Shown here in pieces: positions 30,628 to 39,851 of a DNA stretch of 64,000 bases. The stretch lies in the NCBI GenBank assembly GCA_947631565.1, contig CANRLV010000005.1:1-64000 (forward strand), given 5' to 3'. Each line of letters opens with the position of its first letter. The stretch's first letter is position 1. Position numbers and translations under genes: made by a program. The stretch comes from an uncultured Gemmiger sp. Its GTDB lineage: Bacteria; Bacillota; Clostridia; Oscillospirales; Ruminococcaceae. Below the pieces are notes generated by a model. The model saw only the letters and a list, made by a program, of their open reading frames with translations, was not told the origin of the DNA and did not search any database.

Positions 30628-31926
30628 ATGAAAAAACTTCTTGCCCTGACCCTGGCCCTGGCCATGAGCCTGAGCCTGGCCGCCTGCGGCGGCGGCAGCG
30701 GCTCCGCTGCCTCAGGCAGCGCCGGCTCCACCGGCGCTGATTCCTCCGCTGCCGGCGATGCCGCTGCCAGCGGCGAAAAAGCCGATGTCACCCTGACCAT
30801 GTGGGGCGGCGAGGAAGACCAGAACCTCCTGCGCGAGATCTCTGACGCCTTCATCGAGCTGCACAAGGACGAGGCCAACATCACCATCAACCTCGGCGCC
30901 CAGTCCGAGTCCAGCGTCAAGGACACCGTCCTGACCGACGTGACCGCCGCCGCCGACGTCTTCGCCTTTGCTGATGACCAGATCAACGAGCTGGTCAAGG
31001 CCGGCGCCCTGCAGCCTGTTCAGGACATCGAGGGCCGCCTGAGCGTTGACGACATCAAGAGCCGCAACGTCGCTTCCTCTGTGGAGGCTGCCACCGTTGA
31101 CGGCACCCTGTACGCCTTCCCGCTGACCGCTGACAACGGCTACTTCATGTTCTATGACAAGAGCGTCTTCACCGAGGACGACGTCAAGACCATGGACAAG
31201 ATGGTCGAGGTCGCTGCCGCTGCCGGCAAGCAGGTCTCGATGGAAGTCACCTCCGGCTGGTACTTCTACAGCTTCTTCGGCGGCGACCCCACCATGGAGA
31301 TGGGCCTCGCTGACGACGGCGTGAACAACGTCTGCAACTGGAACACCGGCAACGGCGCCAAGATCGCCCAGGGCATCATGGACCTGGCCGCCAAGCCCGG
31401 CTTCATTTCTCAGGATGACTCCGCGTTCGTGACCGGCGTCCAGAACGGCACCGTCGCGGCCGGCATCAACGGCACCTGGAACGCCAACGTGGCCGCCGAG
31501 GCCTGGGGCGACAACTACGCCGCCTGCAAGCTGCCCACCTTCACCGTTGACGGTCAGCAGCAGCAGATGGCTTCCTACGCCGGCTTCAAGCTGCTGGGCG
31601 TGAACCAGCACAGCGCCAACGTCGGCTGGGCCATGCTCCTTGCCGAGTACGTCTCCAACGAGGAGAACCAGGCCAAGCGCTTTGAGCAGCGCGGCCAGGG
31701 CCCGTCCAACATCAACGCCGCTTCCTCTGACGCGGTCCAGAACGATCCCGCCATCGCCGCTCTGGCGGCCCAGGGCGCGTACGCCATCCCGCAGCGCGTC
31801 GGCGGCAACTACTGGGATCCCGCTTCCACCATGGCCAAGAACCTCATCGAGGGCGGCAATGGCATGGACGTGCAGACCATCCTGGACGAGGGCGTTGCCG
31901 GCATCACCGCCGAGGTCATCGCCTGA
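30628..31926 (+). CDS. Sugar ABC transporter substrate-binding protein (MalE/GanS-type)
   Basis: Lipobox LSLAACGGG; solute-binding fold VTLTMWGGEEDQ.. Confidence 0.92.
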   Translation: MKKLLALTLALAMSLSLAACGGGSGSAASGSAGSTGADSSAAGDAAASGEKADVTLTMWGGEEDQNLLREISDAFIELHKDEANITINLGAQSESSVKDTVLTDVTAAADVFAFADDQINELVKAGALQPVQDIEGRLSVDDIKSRNVASSVEAATVDGTLYAFPLTADNGYFMFYDKSVFTEDDVKTMDKMVEVAAAAGKQVSMEVTSGWYFYSFFGGDPTMEMGLADDGVNNVCNWNTGNGAKIAQGIMDLAAKPGFISQDDSAFVTGVQNGTVAAGINGTWNANVAAEAWGDNYAACKLPTFTVDGQQQQMASYAGFKLLGVNQHSANVGWAMLLAEYVSNEENQAKRFEQRGQGPSNINAASSDAVQNDPAIAALAAQGAYAIPQRVGGNYWDPASTMAKNLIEGGNGMDVQTILDEGVAGITAEVIA

Positions 31927-31969
31927 GTTGCCTCCGCACATACCAGCTTGAATAGGTAAACTGTTCACG

Positions 31970-32017
31970 GCCCACCTGGCTCCCGGCGTCGGCCGGGGAC
32001 CGGGTGGGCTCTTTTTA
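31970..32017 (+). terminator. Intra-operon terminator/attenuator between SBP and permease genes
   Basis: GCCCACCTGG ... CCGGGTGGGC-TCTTTTT. Confidence 0.75.
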
Positions 32018-32079
32018 CCGGAACCTTTCCTGGTTGTCCCAAGGAGAAAAAGTACTATAAGAGAAAGGAGAATGTCCCT

Positions 32080-33516
32080 GTGACTGCCATCCAAGAGCAT
32101 ATGCGCAAATTGGAGGAAAAGAATCTTTTCCAGCAGTTTGGTGAGGCATTTACCAAGGGCGATATCTTTACCAAAGTGTCGCTTTTGATTTGGGGCATCG
32201 GCTTTATCGGGCACGGTCAGTTGATGAAGGCCCTGCTCGTTACCCTGGTACAGGCGCTGGGCCTGGGCTTCATCGCCCTGGTCGGCGCGCCCAACCTGGC
32301 CAAGTTCGGGACCTTGGGCACCGTCCAGATGGAGATGGTGTTCGACCCCGTTACCATGCAGAACGTCGCCAACGATTATGACAACTCTTTCGCGATCCTG
32401 CTGTTCAGCGTGATCTCGATCGTCATCATCGTGGCGCTCATCGCCGCCTCCATCATGGTGGTGTGCGCCAACTACAAGCTGCAGCTCATCAAGGACGACG
32501 GCAAAAAGCCCAACAACTTTGTGCAGGACATCCACAGCTACCTGAACGAGAAGTTCTACGTCACGCTGCTGACCCTGCCGGTCCTGGGCGTCGTGGTGTT
32601 CACCATCGTGCCGCTGTTCATTTTGATCTGCGTGGCCTTTACCAACTATGACCAGCAGCATATGCCGCCCAACTCCCTGTTCACCTGGGTGGGCCTGTCC
32701 AACTTCTCGGCCCTGCTGGGCGGCGGCGTGACCGATACCTTCGGCTACGCCTTCGGCAAGATTTTGACCTGGACGCTGGTCTGGGCGTTCTTTGCCACCT
32801 TCACCACTTTCTTCGGCGGCGTGTTGATGGCTATGTTCATCAACGACAAAAAGACCAAGGGCCAGAAGATGTGGCGTACGCTGTTCATGGTCACCGCCGC
32901 GGTGCCGCAGTTCGTTACGCTGCTGCTCATCCGCAACTTCTTTGCGGACAACGGCATCGTCAACGGTATGATGGCCTCCTCCGGCATCACCAACTTCCTC
33001 AAGAGCATCGGGCTCGTCAATTCCAGCCTTTCGTATGTGCCGCTGCTGACCGACTGGCACTGGGCGATGGTGATGATCGTGCTCATCAACATCTGGATCG
33101 GCGTGCCGTACCAGATGCTGATCTCCACCGGCGTTTTGATGAACATCCCCGGCGATATGATCGAGGCCGCCAACATCGACGGCGCCAATCCGTTCCAGAT
33201 GTTCTTCCGCATCAAGCTGCCGTACCTGCTGAGCGTGCAGGGGCCGAGTCTCGTCACCGGTTTCGTGCACAACATCAATAACTTCAACGTCATCTACCTG
33301 CTCACCAACGATACCTACATCAGCCGTGACCAGTCGATGGCGGCCTCCAGCGCCCGCGAAGTCGACCTGTTGGTCACCTGGCTGTTCCGTCTGACGCAGG
33401 ACCAGTACAACTACAAGATGGCCGCCGTTATCGGCATCATGGTCTTCATCGTCTGCGCGGTGTTCACCGTGGTCTGCTTCGGCTATATCAACCGGAAGGA
33501 GGCGACCTTCTCTTGA
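32080..33516 (+). CDS. Sugar ABC transporter permease (MalF/GanP-type)
   Basis: 478 aa; EAANIDGANPFQMFFRIKLPYLLSVQGP EAA loop; GTG start. Confidence 0.92.
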   Translation: MTAIQEHMRKLEEKNLFQQFGEAFTKGDIFTKVSLLIWGIGFIGHGQLMKALLVTLVQALGLGFIALVGAPNLAKFGTLGTVQMEMVFDPVTMQNVANDYDNSFAILLFSVISIVIIVALIAASIMVVCANYKLQLIKDDGKKPNNFVQDIHSYLNEKFYVTLLTLPVLGVVVFTIVPLFILICVAFTNYDQQHMPPNSLFTWVGLSNFSALLGGGVTDTFGYAFGKILTWTLVWAFFATFTTFFGGVLMAMFINDKKTKGQKMWRTLFMVTAAVPQFVTLLLIRNFFADNGIVNGMMASSGITNFLKSIGLVNSSLSYVPLLTDWHWAMVMIVLINIWIGVPYQMLISTGVLMNIPGDMIEAANIDGANPFQMFFRIKLPYLLSVQGPSLVTGFVHNINNFNVIYLLTNDTYISRDQSMAASSAREVDLLVTWLFRLTQDQYNYKMAAVIGIMVFIVCAVFTVVCFGYINRKEATFS

Positions 33517-34412
33517 GTACCACTACCATCAACGAGGCCGAGGTGCAAAAGAGTTTGCAGAAGGGCCGCAACAAGCGTCTGGTGGCGTCCATTATCCGCC
33601 ACGCCATCCTGGCTTTCCTCGCTTTCATCTGGCTGGTGCCCATCATCTGGCTGGTGCTGACCTCGTTCTCCACCACCAAGGGCGTCAACTACTCGCACTT
33701 CTTCCCGGAACAGTATACGCTGTGGAACTACACCTCGATGCTGTTTGAGTCGGACACCGTGGCCCAGCTGCCGCAGTGGATGCTCAACACCACCATCATC
33801 GCCATCTTCAACTGTGTCATTTCCACCAGCTTCGTGCTGATGGTGGCTTACGCCTTCAGCTGCTGCCGCTTCAAGGGCCGCACCATGCTGCAGAACCTGT
33901 CGGTCACCGTCAACCTGTTCCCCGGCGTGCTGGCCATGATCGCGGTGTACTTCGTGCTCCGCTTCATGAACCTGACCAACAGCTACGCGGGCCTGATCAT
34001 GGTCTATGCCGGCTCCTCCGGCCTGGGCTACCTGATCTGCAAGGGCTTCTTTGACACGGTCCCGGCCGCCCTGCGTGAGGCTGCGAAGATCGACGGCGCG
34101 TCCGAGGCGCGCACCTTCTTCCAGATCGTCATCCCGCTGTCCAAGCCGATTTTGGTCTACACCATCATCAACTCCTTCATGGCTCCGTGGACCGACTTCG
34201 TCATGGCCAAGATGATCCTCAACTCCGGCGTTTCCACCGACTGGACCGTCGCCATCGGCCTGTCCAATATGCTGGGCCGCAACCTGGTCAACAACTACTT
34301 CTCGCGTTTCTGCGCGGGCGGTGTGATGGTGGCCATCCCCATCTCGGTGCTGTTCGTTATCATGCAGAAGTTCTACGTCGAAGGCGTTACCTCCGGCGCC
34401 GACAAGGGCTGA
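33513..34412 (+). CDS. Sugar ABC transporter permease (MalG/GanQ-type)
   Basis: EAAKIDGASEARTFFQIVIPLSKPIL EAA loop; TTG start overlapping the upstream stop. Confidence 0.92.
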   Translation: MSTTTINEAEVQKSLQKGRNKRLVASIIRHAILAFLAFIWLVPIIWLVLTSFSTTKGVNYSHFFPEQYTLWNYTSMLFESDTVAQLPQWMLNTTIIAIFNCVISTSFVLMVAYAFSCCRFKGRTMLQNLSVTVNLFPGVLAMIAVYFVLRFMNLTNSYAGLIMVYAGSSGLGYLICKGFFDTVPAALREAAKIDGASEARTFFQIVIPLSKPILVYTIINSFMAPWTDFVMAKMILNSGVSTDWTVAIGLSNMLGRNLVNNYFSRFCAGGVMVAIPISVLFVIMQKFYVEGVTSGADKG

Positions 34413-34434
34413 TAACCCGGCTCCCACGCTTGTC

Positions 34435-34474
34435 GCCCGCGCCGGCGCGGTTCTACCGCCGGCGCGGGCTTTTT
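34435..34474 (+). terminator. Terminator downstream of the permease genes
   Basis: GCCCGCGCCGGCG-loop-CGCCGGCGCGGGC-TTTTT. Confidence 0.85.
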
Positions 34475-34510
34475 ACGGGCTACATTCTCACAGAAAGGGC
34501 TGCCTTTTTT

Positions 34511-36388
34511 ATGAATGAACTCATCCTCAACATCATCCATCGCCCCGAGATGGTGCCGGAATACGCCGAGAAGGTCACCGGCCACGGCAAGGGCGAGGAC
34601 CTGGGGCGCAAGGCGCTGCTGACCGAAAGCCTGGACATCTTCAAGCTGCAGCAGGCCATCGCCCATAAAAACGGCCTGAAGACCACCATCCAGATGACCT
34701 ATGCCAGCCTGTTCAACGACGAGGCGGTGGCGCTGGCCAAGGCTGACCATGAAAAATACGGCGACGAGATCGCCACCACGCTGCTGGGCCTGCCCTGCAA
34801 GGAATTCCGAGAGAAGTACAAGACCAAGGATTTCTGCATTTGGATGTTTGATATCGAGACCAAAAAATCCATCGTCGACGACGTCTTCGGCAAGTTCTAT
34901 GAGCGCTTCGGTTTTTACCCCGAGAGCACCGGCAGCTATTACATGGACGCCGACCTGACCAACTACATCAAAGAGAAATACCCGATGGTCAAGTGCGCCG
35001 TCGCCACCTGCTGGGAGGAGGGCCCCAAGGCCTACCACACCTGCAACAACAGCTGGTACACGCTGATGGACGGCGGCCCCTGGGCGCCGTGGATCCCCAG
35101 CAAGGTGAACACCCACGCCCCCGCCGCCAACGAGGCCGAGGACAGCGGCATCGTCGCCATCCCGCACCTTTCGCGCGACCTCATCGCCTGCTATGACGGC
35201 AACGGCTCCAACTTCGGCACCCACCCGCAGAACGTGCTGCGCGGCATGGTGTATACGCCGGGGCATTTCGGCCCCGACGGGACCTATTCCGGGCAGGAGT
35301 ACCCGTACCTCTACAACCTTATCGACCAGTACCGCTACCAGGCAAAGTTCAACAATGGCTACTGCTACAATATGCAGTTCGTCGGCCCCGGCTGGATGAA
35401 CAAGATGGGCCGCTGGGATGCCCCGTATGAGCTGCTCAAGGCCAGCTATGAGGACGGCTGCGCCTACTACGGCCAGCTCAAGAAGGAGGGCAAGCTCATC
35501 GACATGACGATGAGCGAGTTCGCCGACCATTACCGCGCCACCCACAGCTACACCACCCCAGAATGCGCGCTCTGGCGTGATATCGTCTACGGCTCCAACA
35601 AGCAGCTGTTCTGGTACTGTGACCCCTATATGCGCGCCTGCGTCAACATGGACCAGGGCGGCGCCATCGTCGACCTGCGCCCCTATGCGGCCAAGCTGGA
35701 ATGGCCCATCGGCATCGGCACGGCCCATGTGCAGGAGTGCGCTTATCCCTTCCTCATTCAGGAAAAGTACCGCGCCGGCTACTTTACCCACTATGCCGGC
35801 GAGGGCACGGTGCGCAGTGCCAAGCTGCGCCATAACGGCGAGGAAGTGGACCTGTGCCTGTGCCGCACCCACGCGCATTTCAGCGAGGAGACGGTGGACG
35901 GCAAGCCGGCCCGCAGGCTGACGCTGGACCCCGTGGACATCGAATTCAGCGACTGCACAGTGAAATTGCAAACGGTCATCACCTTTGTTGAGGGCGAGAG
36001 CGATATCCGCATCGACCGCAACATCCTTGCGATGTCCGACCCGGACGCCGACATTGAGATCGACGAGTACATGGTGGCCTGCTACGGCACGACCGAATAC
36101 CCCGAGGACATGACCCCCGTGCGCCTCTACGCCCACAAGGGCAGCGACGACCACGAGCTGGCCTACGCCTACAAGTGCCGCGAGTGCGAGGTGCCCGCCG
36201 CAGACTGCGTCGAGGCGGTCATCCCGCCCATCAAGACCAGCGTCTGTCTCGAGACCGCCGGTCGTGACGCTGTGGGCTACTACCGCGAGGGCTACGCGTT
36301 CAGCCCCATGTTCACCCTTGGCTACAAGGGCAAGCTCAAAGAGAAGGAGGCGTTCACCACATGGCTCAAGCTGGCAAGGGAAAACTGA
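34511..36388 (+). CDS. Uncharacterised ~625-aa protein, putative carbohydrate-active enzyme
   Basis: RBS AGAAAGGG; no signal peptide; Trp/Tyr/His/Asp-rich motifs; sits between sugar permease genes and GH53. Confidence 0.8.
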   Translation: MNELILNIIHRPEMVPEYAEKVTGHGKGEDLGRKALLTESLDIFKLQQAIAHKNGLKTTIQMTYASLFNDEAVALAKADHEKYGDEIATTLLGLPCKEFREKYKTKDFCIWMFDIETKKSIVDDVFGKFYERFGFYPESTGSYYMDADLTNYIKEKYPMVKCAVATCWEEGPKAYHTCNNSWYTLMDGGPWAPWIPSKVNTHAPAANEAEDSGIVAIPHLSRDLIACYDGNGSNFGTHPQNVLRGMVYTPGHFGPDGTYSGQEYPYLYNLIDQYRYQAKFNNGYCYNMQFVGPGWMNKMGRWDAPYELLKASYEDGCAYYGQLKKEGKLIDMTMSEFADHYRATHSYTTPECALWRDIVYGSNKQLFWYCDPYMRACVNMDQGGAIVDLRPYAAKLEWPIGIGTAHVQECAYPFLIQEKYRAGYFTHYAGEGTVRSAKLRHNGEEVDLCLCRTHAHFSEETVDGKPARRLTLDPVDIEFSDCTVKLQTVITFVEGESDIRIDRNILAMSDPDADIEIDEYMVACYGTTEYPEDMTPVRLYAHKGSDDHELAYAYKCRECEVPAADCVEAVIPPIKTSVCLETAGRDAVGYYREGYAFSPMFTLGYKGKLKEKEAFTTWLKLAREN

Positions 36389-36588
36389 ACTACCGCTGCC
36401 CGTCCTGCTTCATGCGCGATCTGGACATCGATATGTTCTATGACAAGGACAAGAAGGAATACTATTGCATCCGCTGCCAGTACACCGGCAGCGAGGAGGA
36501 CGTCATCGCCAAGAACCAGATGGCGCGCTTCCGCTATCGCTTCATCGCAAAACGCTTTGCGATGGACGAGTTTGAAAAATTTGACTGA
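36361..36588 (+). CDS. Zinc-ribbon microprotein (75 aa)
   Basis: YRCPSCFMRDLD..YYCIRCQYTG double CxxC; overlaps the upstream gene by 28 nt. Confidence 0.75.
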   Translation: MAQAGKGKLNYRCPSCFMRDLDIDMFYDKDKKEYYCIRCQYTGSEEDVIAKNQMARFRYRFIAKRFAMDEFEKFD

Positions 36589-36598
36589 TGCTTCGTGC

Positions 36599-36630
36599 AA
36601 GGGGCCGCCGGCAGCGCCGGCGGCCCCTTG
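36599..36630 (+). terminator. Hairpin downstream of the zinc-ribbon gene
   Basis: AAGGGGCCGCCGGC-agc-GCCGGCGGCCCCTT. Confidence 0.55.
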
Positions 36631-36669
36631 TACGGCAACTTTTCGGCGGCAAAATCTGCCGCCGCCCCC

Positions 36670-36698
36670 TTGACCGGCCGCGGCAGATGCGGTAAGAT
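36670..36698 (+). promoter_or_regulatory. Putative promoter of the GH53 gene
   Basis: TTGACC-17-TAAGAT. Confidence 0.55.
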
Positions 36699-36738
36699 AG
36701 GGTGGCTGTGAGCCAACATATTGCAAAGGAAGATCTGT

Positions 36739-37851
36739 ATGCAGTACATCAAGGGCTTCGATGTGTCCAGCCTGCCGGAGGTCGAGCGCTGCGGCGCCCG
36801 CTTCTATGATCATGGCGCCGAGAAGGACGCGCTGACCATCCTGCGCGAGCACGGGGCCGGCTGGGTGCGCCTGCGTCTTTGGAACGACCCCTATACCCCC
36901 GACGGACGCGGCTACGGCGCCGGCAACTGTGCGCTGCCCACCGTGCTGGAAACGGCGCGCCGGGCCCGTAAAATGGGCTTTAAATGGCTGCTGGACTTCC
37001 ATTATTCGGATTTCTGGACCGACCCCGGCAAGCAGACCCTGCCCAAGGCGTGGCAGGGCATGGACGAGGCGGAGCTGGCCGGGGCCATCGCCCGCTATAC
37101 GGCGGATGTGCTGGGCGCCTGCCGCGCCAACGGCACCGTGCCGGACATGGTGCAGGTCGGCAATGAGCTGACGGGAGGTCTTTTGTGGCCGGTGGGCAAG
37201 ACGCCCAACTGGGACGCCATCGCCCATCTCGTCGGCGCCGGGGCGGGGGCGGTCAAGGCTTTCCGCGAAAGCATCCCGGTCATGGTCCACCTGGACAACG
37301 GCGCCAACCGGGCGCTGTTCCAGACCTGGTTCGACAACTACTTTGCCCGCGGCGGCATCTGCGACGTCATTGGTATGAGCTTTTACCCTTACTGGCACGG
37401 CACGCTGGATGAGCTGCAGGCAAACATGAACTTTGTGGCCGAACGCTTTGGCAGGGATATCGTGGTGGTCGAGACGAGCGCAGCTTTCACGATGGAAAGC
37501 TACGCCGCGCGCGAGGGCCTGCCGGATGACTGCCGCAAGGGCACGGCGCTGCGCAATGTGCCGGCCGAAAAGTTCGGCTTTGCACCCACACCGCAGGGCC
37601 AGTGCGACTATGTGCGCCGCCTGCTGCAGGCCATCGAGAGCCTGCCGGACGGGCACGGCCGCGGCTTTTTCTGGTGGGAACCGGCGTGGCTGCCGGTGCC
37701 CGGCAGCGGCTGGGCCGAGCAGCCCGGCTGGGAGTATGTGCATGAGCAGGGTCCCGGCGGCAACGAGTGGGCCAACCAGGCACTGTTTGACTATGACGGC
37801 AACGCCCTGCCGGCACTGGATGTCATCCGGGATTACCGGCCGCAGGACTGA
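36739..37851 (+). CDS. ganB: Arabinogalactan endo-beta-1,4-galactanase (GH53)
   Basis: KGFDVSSLPEVE, WVRLRLWNDPY, KWLLDFHYSDFWTDPGKQ, MVQVGNELTGGLLWP, IGMSFYPYWHG and GFFWWEPAWLP. Confidence 0.93.
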   Translation: MQYIKGFDVSSLPEVERCGARFYDHGAEKDALTILREHGAGWVRLRLWNDPYTPDGRGYGAGNCALPTVLETARRARKMGFKWLLDFHYSDFWTDPGKQTLPKAWQGMDEAELAGAIARYTADVLGACRANGTVPDMVQVGNELTGGLLWPVGKTPNWDAIAHLVGAGAGAVKAFRESIPVMVHLDNGANRALFQTWFDNYFARGGICDVIGMSFYPYWHGTLDELQANMNFVAERFGRDIVVVETSAAFTMESYAAREGLPDDCRKGTALRNVPAEKFGFAPTPQGQCDYVRRLLQAIESLPDGHGRGFFWWEPAWLPVPGSGWAEQPGWEYVHEQGPGGNEWANQALFDYDGNALPALDVIRDYRPQD

Positions 37852-37867
37852 GGCACGGGGAACGACG

Positions 37868-38305
37868 ATGAAACGTCTATTTGCTTTGCTGCTGGTGCTG
37901 GCTCTGCTGGTTGGCTGTGCCGGTGAAGGAAGCACCGAACCGGTCTGGCAGACCGGGCTTGCCGGCGGGGGCAGCTTCGCTGTCAGCGGCTGCACGGTCA
38001 GCGAGGGCGGTGCCGATTACACGGCGCAGCAGTCTGAGCCCGTGCGGCTGCCTCTGCTGTACCTGGACGGCATCCCCACGCTGACCTTTGCCGGCGTGGC
38101 GGAAACGGACATCCTTCTGCAATATGCGGAGCCGCAGGAGGATGCCTATATCTATTATCTTGACAAGATCCCGGAGGAGAAGATCGATTACCGTCTCACG
38201 CGCGAGGAGGACGGCACCCTGCATTACCGCCTTGACACGGTATACAGCTATTGCCTGACCGTGGGGGAGGAGCAGTGGCTGCTTGTGTGCAGCCGTGATA
38301 TCTGA
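37868..38305 (+). CDS. Hypothetical lipoprotein
   Basis: MKRLFALLLVLALLVGCAGEG lipobox; 145 aa. Confidence 0.75.
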   Translation: MKRLFALLLVLALLVGCAGEGSTEPVWQTGLAGGGSFAVSGCTVSEGGADYTAQQSEPVRLPLLYLDGIPTLTFAGVAETDILLQYAEPQEDAYIYYLDKIPEEKIDYRLTREEDGTLHYRLDTVYSYCLTVGEEQWLLVCSRDI

Positions 38306-38317
38306 AATGGCAAACAG

Positions 38318-38345
38318 CAGCGCCCCGCCGGCCGGCGGGGCGCTG
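38318..38345. terminator. GC-rich hairpin between convergent genes
   Basis: CAGCGCCCCGCCG/CGGCGGGGCGCTG; no T-run. Confidence 0.45.
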
Positions 38346-38360
38346 CACTGTGTACAGGGA

Positions 38361-39440
38361 TCATGGCTGCCGCATTTCGATGGCCGCGGGCGGGTAGAGC
38401 AGGCGGCAGCCGTGCTTTTCCAATAGGACCAGGAGCTCACGGTTGAGCCGGTCCTGTATGCGCAGATACGCGTCATAGTCGGCGGTGGTGGTGTAGGCGC
38501 GGACAAGGATGCTGATGCCGTCCTCGCCGATTTTTTCCACCGTCACGCTGACCCTGCCCGCGTCGATCTCGACATCGTCGCGCAGGCAGCGGGTGACGGC
38601 GGCACACACGGCCTTCAGCTTGTCCGCCGGGGTGTCATAGGGCAGGCGCATATTGAAGGTCCACAGGCGGCTGGTACGCGCGGTCAGGTTTTGGATGTAC
38701 TGCGCGCAGACTTGGCTGTTCTCGACCACCACGGCCACATTGTCCGGCGTGCGGATGCGGGTGGATCGGAAAGAGACATCCTCCACCGTGCCGGAAAACT
38801 CGCCCAGGGTCACAAAGTCGCCGATGCCGAACGGATGCTCCAGCACCAGCGTGATGCCGGCGATGAGGTTGGACAGCGTGCTCTGCGCCGCCAGGCTGAC
38901 CGCCAAACCGGCGATGCCGGCGCCGGCGACGAGGCTCGCCACCGGCACGCCGAACATCTCCAGCGCCACCAGCAGCGAAAAGACTACGACGAGAAAACGG
39001 TAGATGTTTTCAAAAAAGGCGCCCATGGTCTGGTTGGTCTTGACGTCCAGGCTGTTCTCGGCGCTGCGCAGCAGCAGCCGGCACAAGGGGGCGGAGCGCC
39101 AGAATCCCCAGCCGATCAGGAACACCGCCGCTGCGCGCACGCAGGGCGTCAGCCACACCCACATCGTCTGCGGGTCCACGAACGGCACCGGGAACACCAG
39201 CAGCGCCCAGTACAAAAGCACCGCGCGCAGCAGCAGGTTGACCGGCTCGGTAAAGCCGCTGACCAGGATGTGCATCCAGCGCGGGGCAAAGGCCTGCATA
39301 CGGCGGACGACGGCGTCAAATACCTTGCGGATGGCGCGCGTGCCGCACACCGCCATAAGCACCAGCAGCGCGGCAACAGCCACGCGCATCCAGAACAGCT
39401 GCCGCGGGGGCAGCCCGCCCAGCGCGGCGTTCAACATCTC
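38361..39440 (-). CDS. Mechanosensitive ion channel family protein (MscS)
   Basis: GIAGLAVSLAAQSTLSNLIAGITLVLEHPFGIGDFVTLGEFSGTVEDVSFRSTRIRT. Confidence 0.93.
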   Translation of the reverse strand, partial: EMLNAALGGLPPRQLFWMRVAVAALLVLMAVCGTRAIRKVFDAVVRRMQAFAPRWMHILVSGFTEPVNLLLRAVLLYWALLVFPVPFVDPQTMWVWLTPCVRAAAVFLIGWGFWRSAPLCRLLLRSAENSLDVKTNQTMGAFFENIYRFLVVVFSLLVALEMFGVPVASLVAGAGIAGLAVSLAAQSTLSNLIAGITLVLEHPFGIGDFVTLGEFSGTVEDVSFRSTRIRTPDNVAVVVENSQVCAQYIQNLTARTSRLWTFNMRLPYDTPADKLKAVCAAVTRCLRDDVEIDAGRVSVTVEKIGEDGISILVRAYTTTADYDAYLRIQDRLNRELLVLLEKHGCRLLYPPAAIEMRQP

Positions 39441-39525
39441 CATGGGCACACTTCCTCGCTGTGGGATAAAGGGCATATTGTTTCTCCTATTTTAGCATAG
39501 AAAACGGCTTTTTCGCAACCGATAC

Positions 39526-39553
39526 TTGCATTTTGGCGGAACCTTGCTATAAT
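39526..39553 (+). promoter_or_regulatory. Promoter of the FMN-riboswitch/ribU unit
   Basis: TTGCAT-16-TATAAT. Confidence 0.75.
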
Positions 39554-39570
39554 AGAGGGCAGAAAGTCTG

Positions 39571-39697
39571 TTTCAGGGCGGGGTGAAAGTCCCCACCGGC
39601 GGTACAGCCCGCGAACGGTCCTTTGCCTTTTTTGGGCAGCGGGGCCGCTGACCCGGTGAGACTCCGGGGCCGACGGTATAGTCCGGATGGAAGAAAC
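39571..39697 (+). ncRNA. FMN riboswitch (RFN element)
   Basis: CAGGGCGGGGTGAAAGTCCCCACCGGCGGTA ... GCAGCGGGGCCGCTGACCCGGTGAGACTCCGGGGCCGACGGTATAGTCCGGATGGAAGAAAC. Confidence 0.96.
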
Positions 39698-39730
39698 GGA
39701 AGCAAACCCCCATGGCACTGCTTTTGTTGC

Positions 39731-39766
39731 GCCCTTTTGCCGCCTGCCGGCAGAAGGGCGTTTTTT
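39731..39766 (+). terminator. Expression-platform terminator of the FMN riboswitch
   Basis: GCCCTTTTGCCGCCTGCCGGCAGAAGGGC-GTTTTTT. Confidence 0.85.
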
Positions 39767-39851
39767 GCAAGGGCGCTGTGCCGCACGGCAAAGCCTCCCA
39801 CAAGCCAAACCGAATGGGCTTTCCAAAATCTATTTCCGGGAGGACAAACCT

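Noticed and set aside
30712-33270. 852-aa minus-strand ORF antisense to the sugar ABC genes
   Set aside because: Shadow ORF typical of GC-rich DNA: His/Gly/Val/Asp-biased composition, no RBS or family motifs; the sense strand encodes clear SBP and permease proteins.
34373-36154. 593-aa minus-strand ORF antisense to the 625-aa unknown gene
   Set aside because: Both strands are open, but only the plus frame has an SD, operon context and a protein-like composition.
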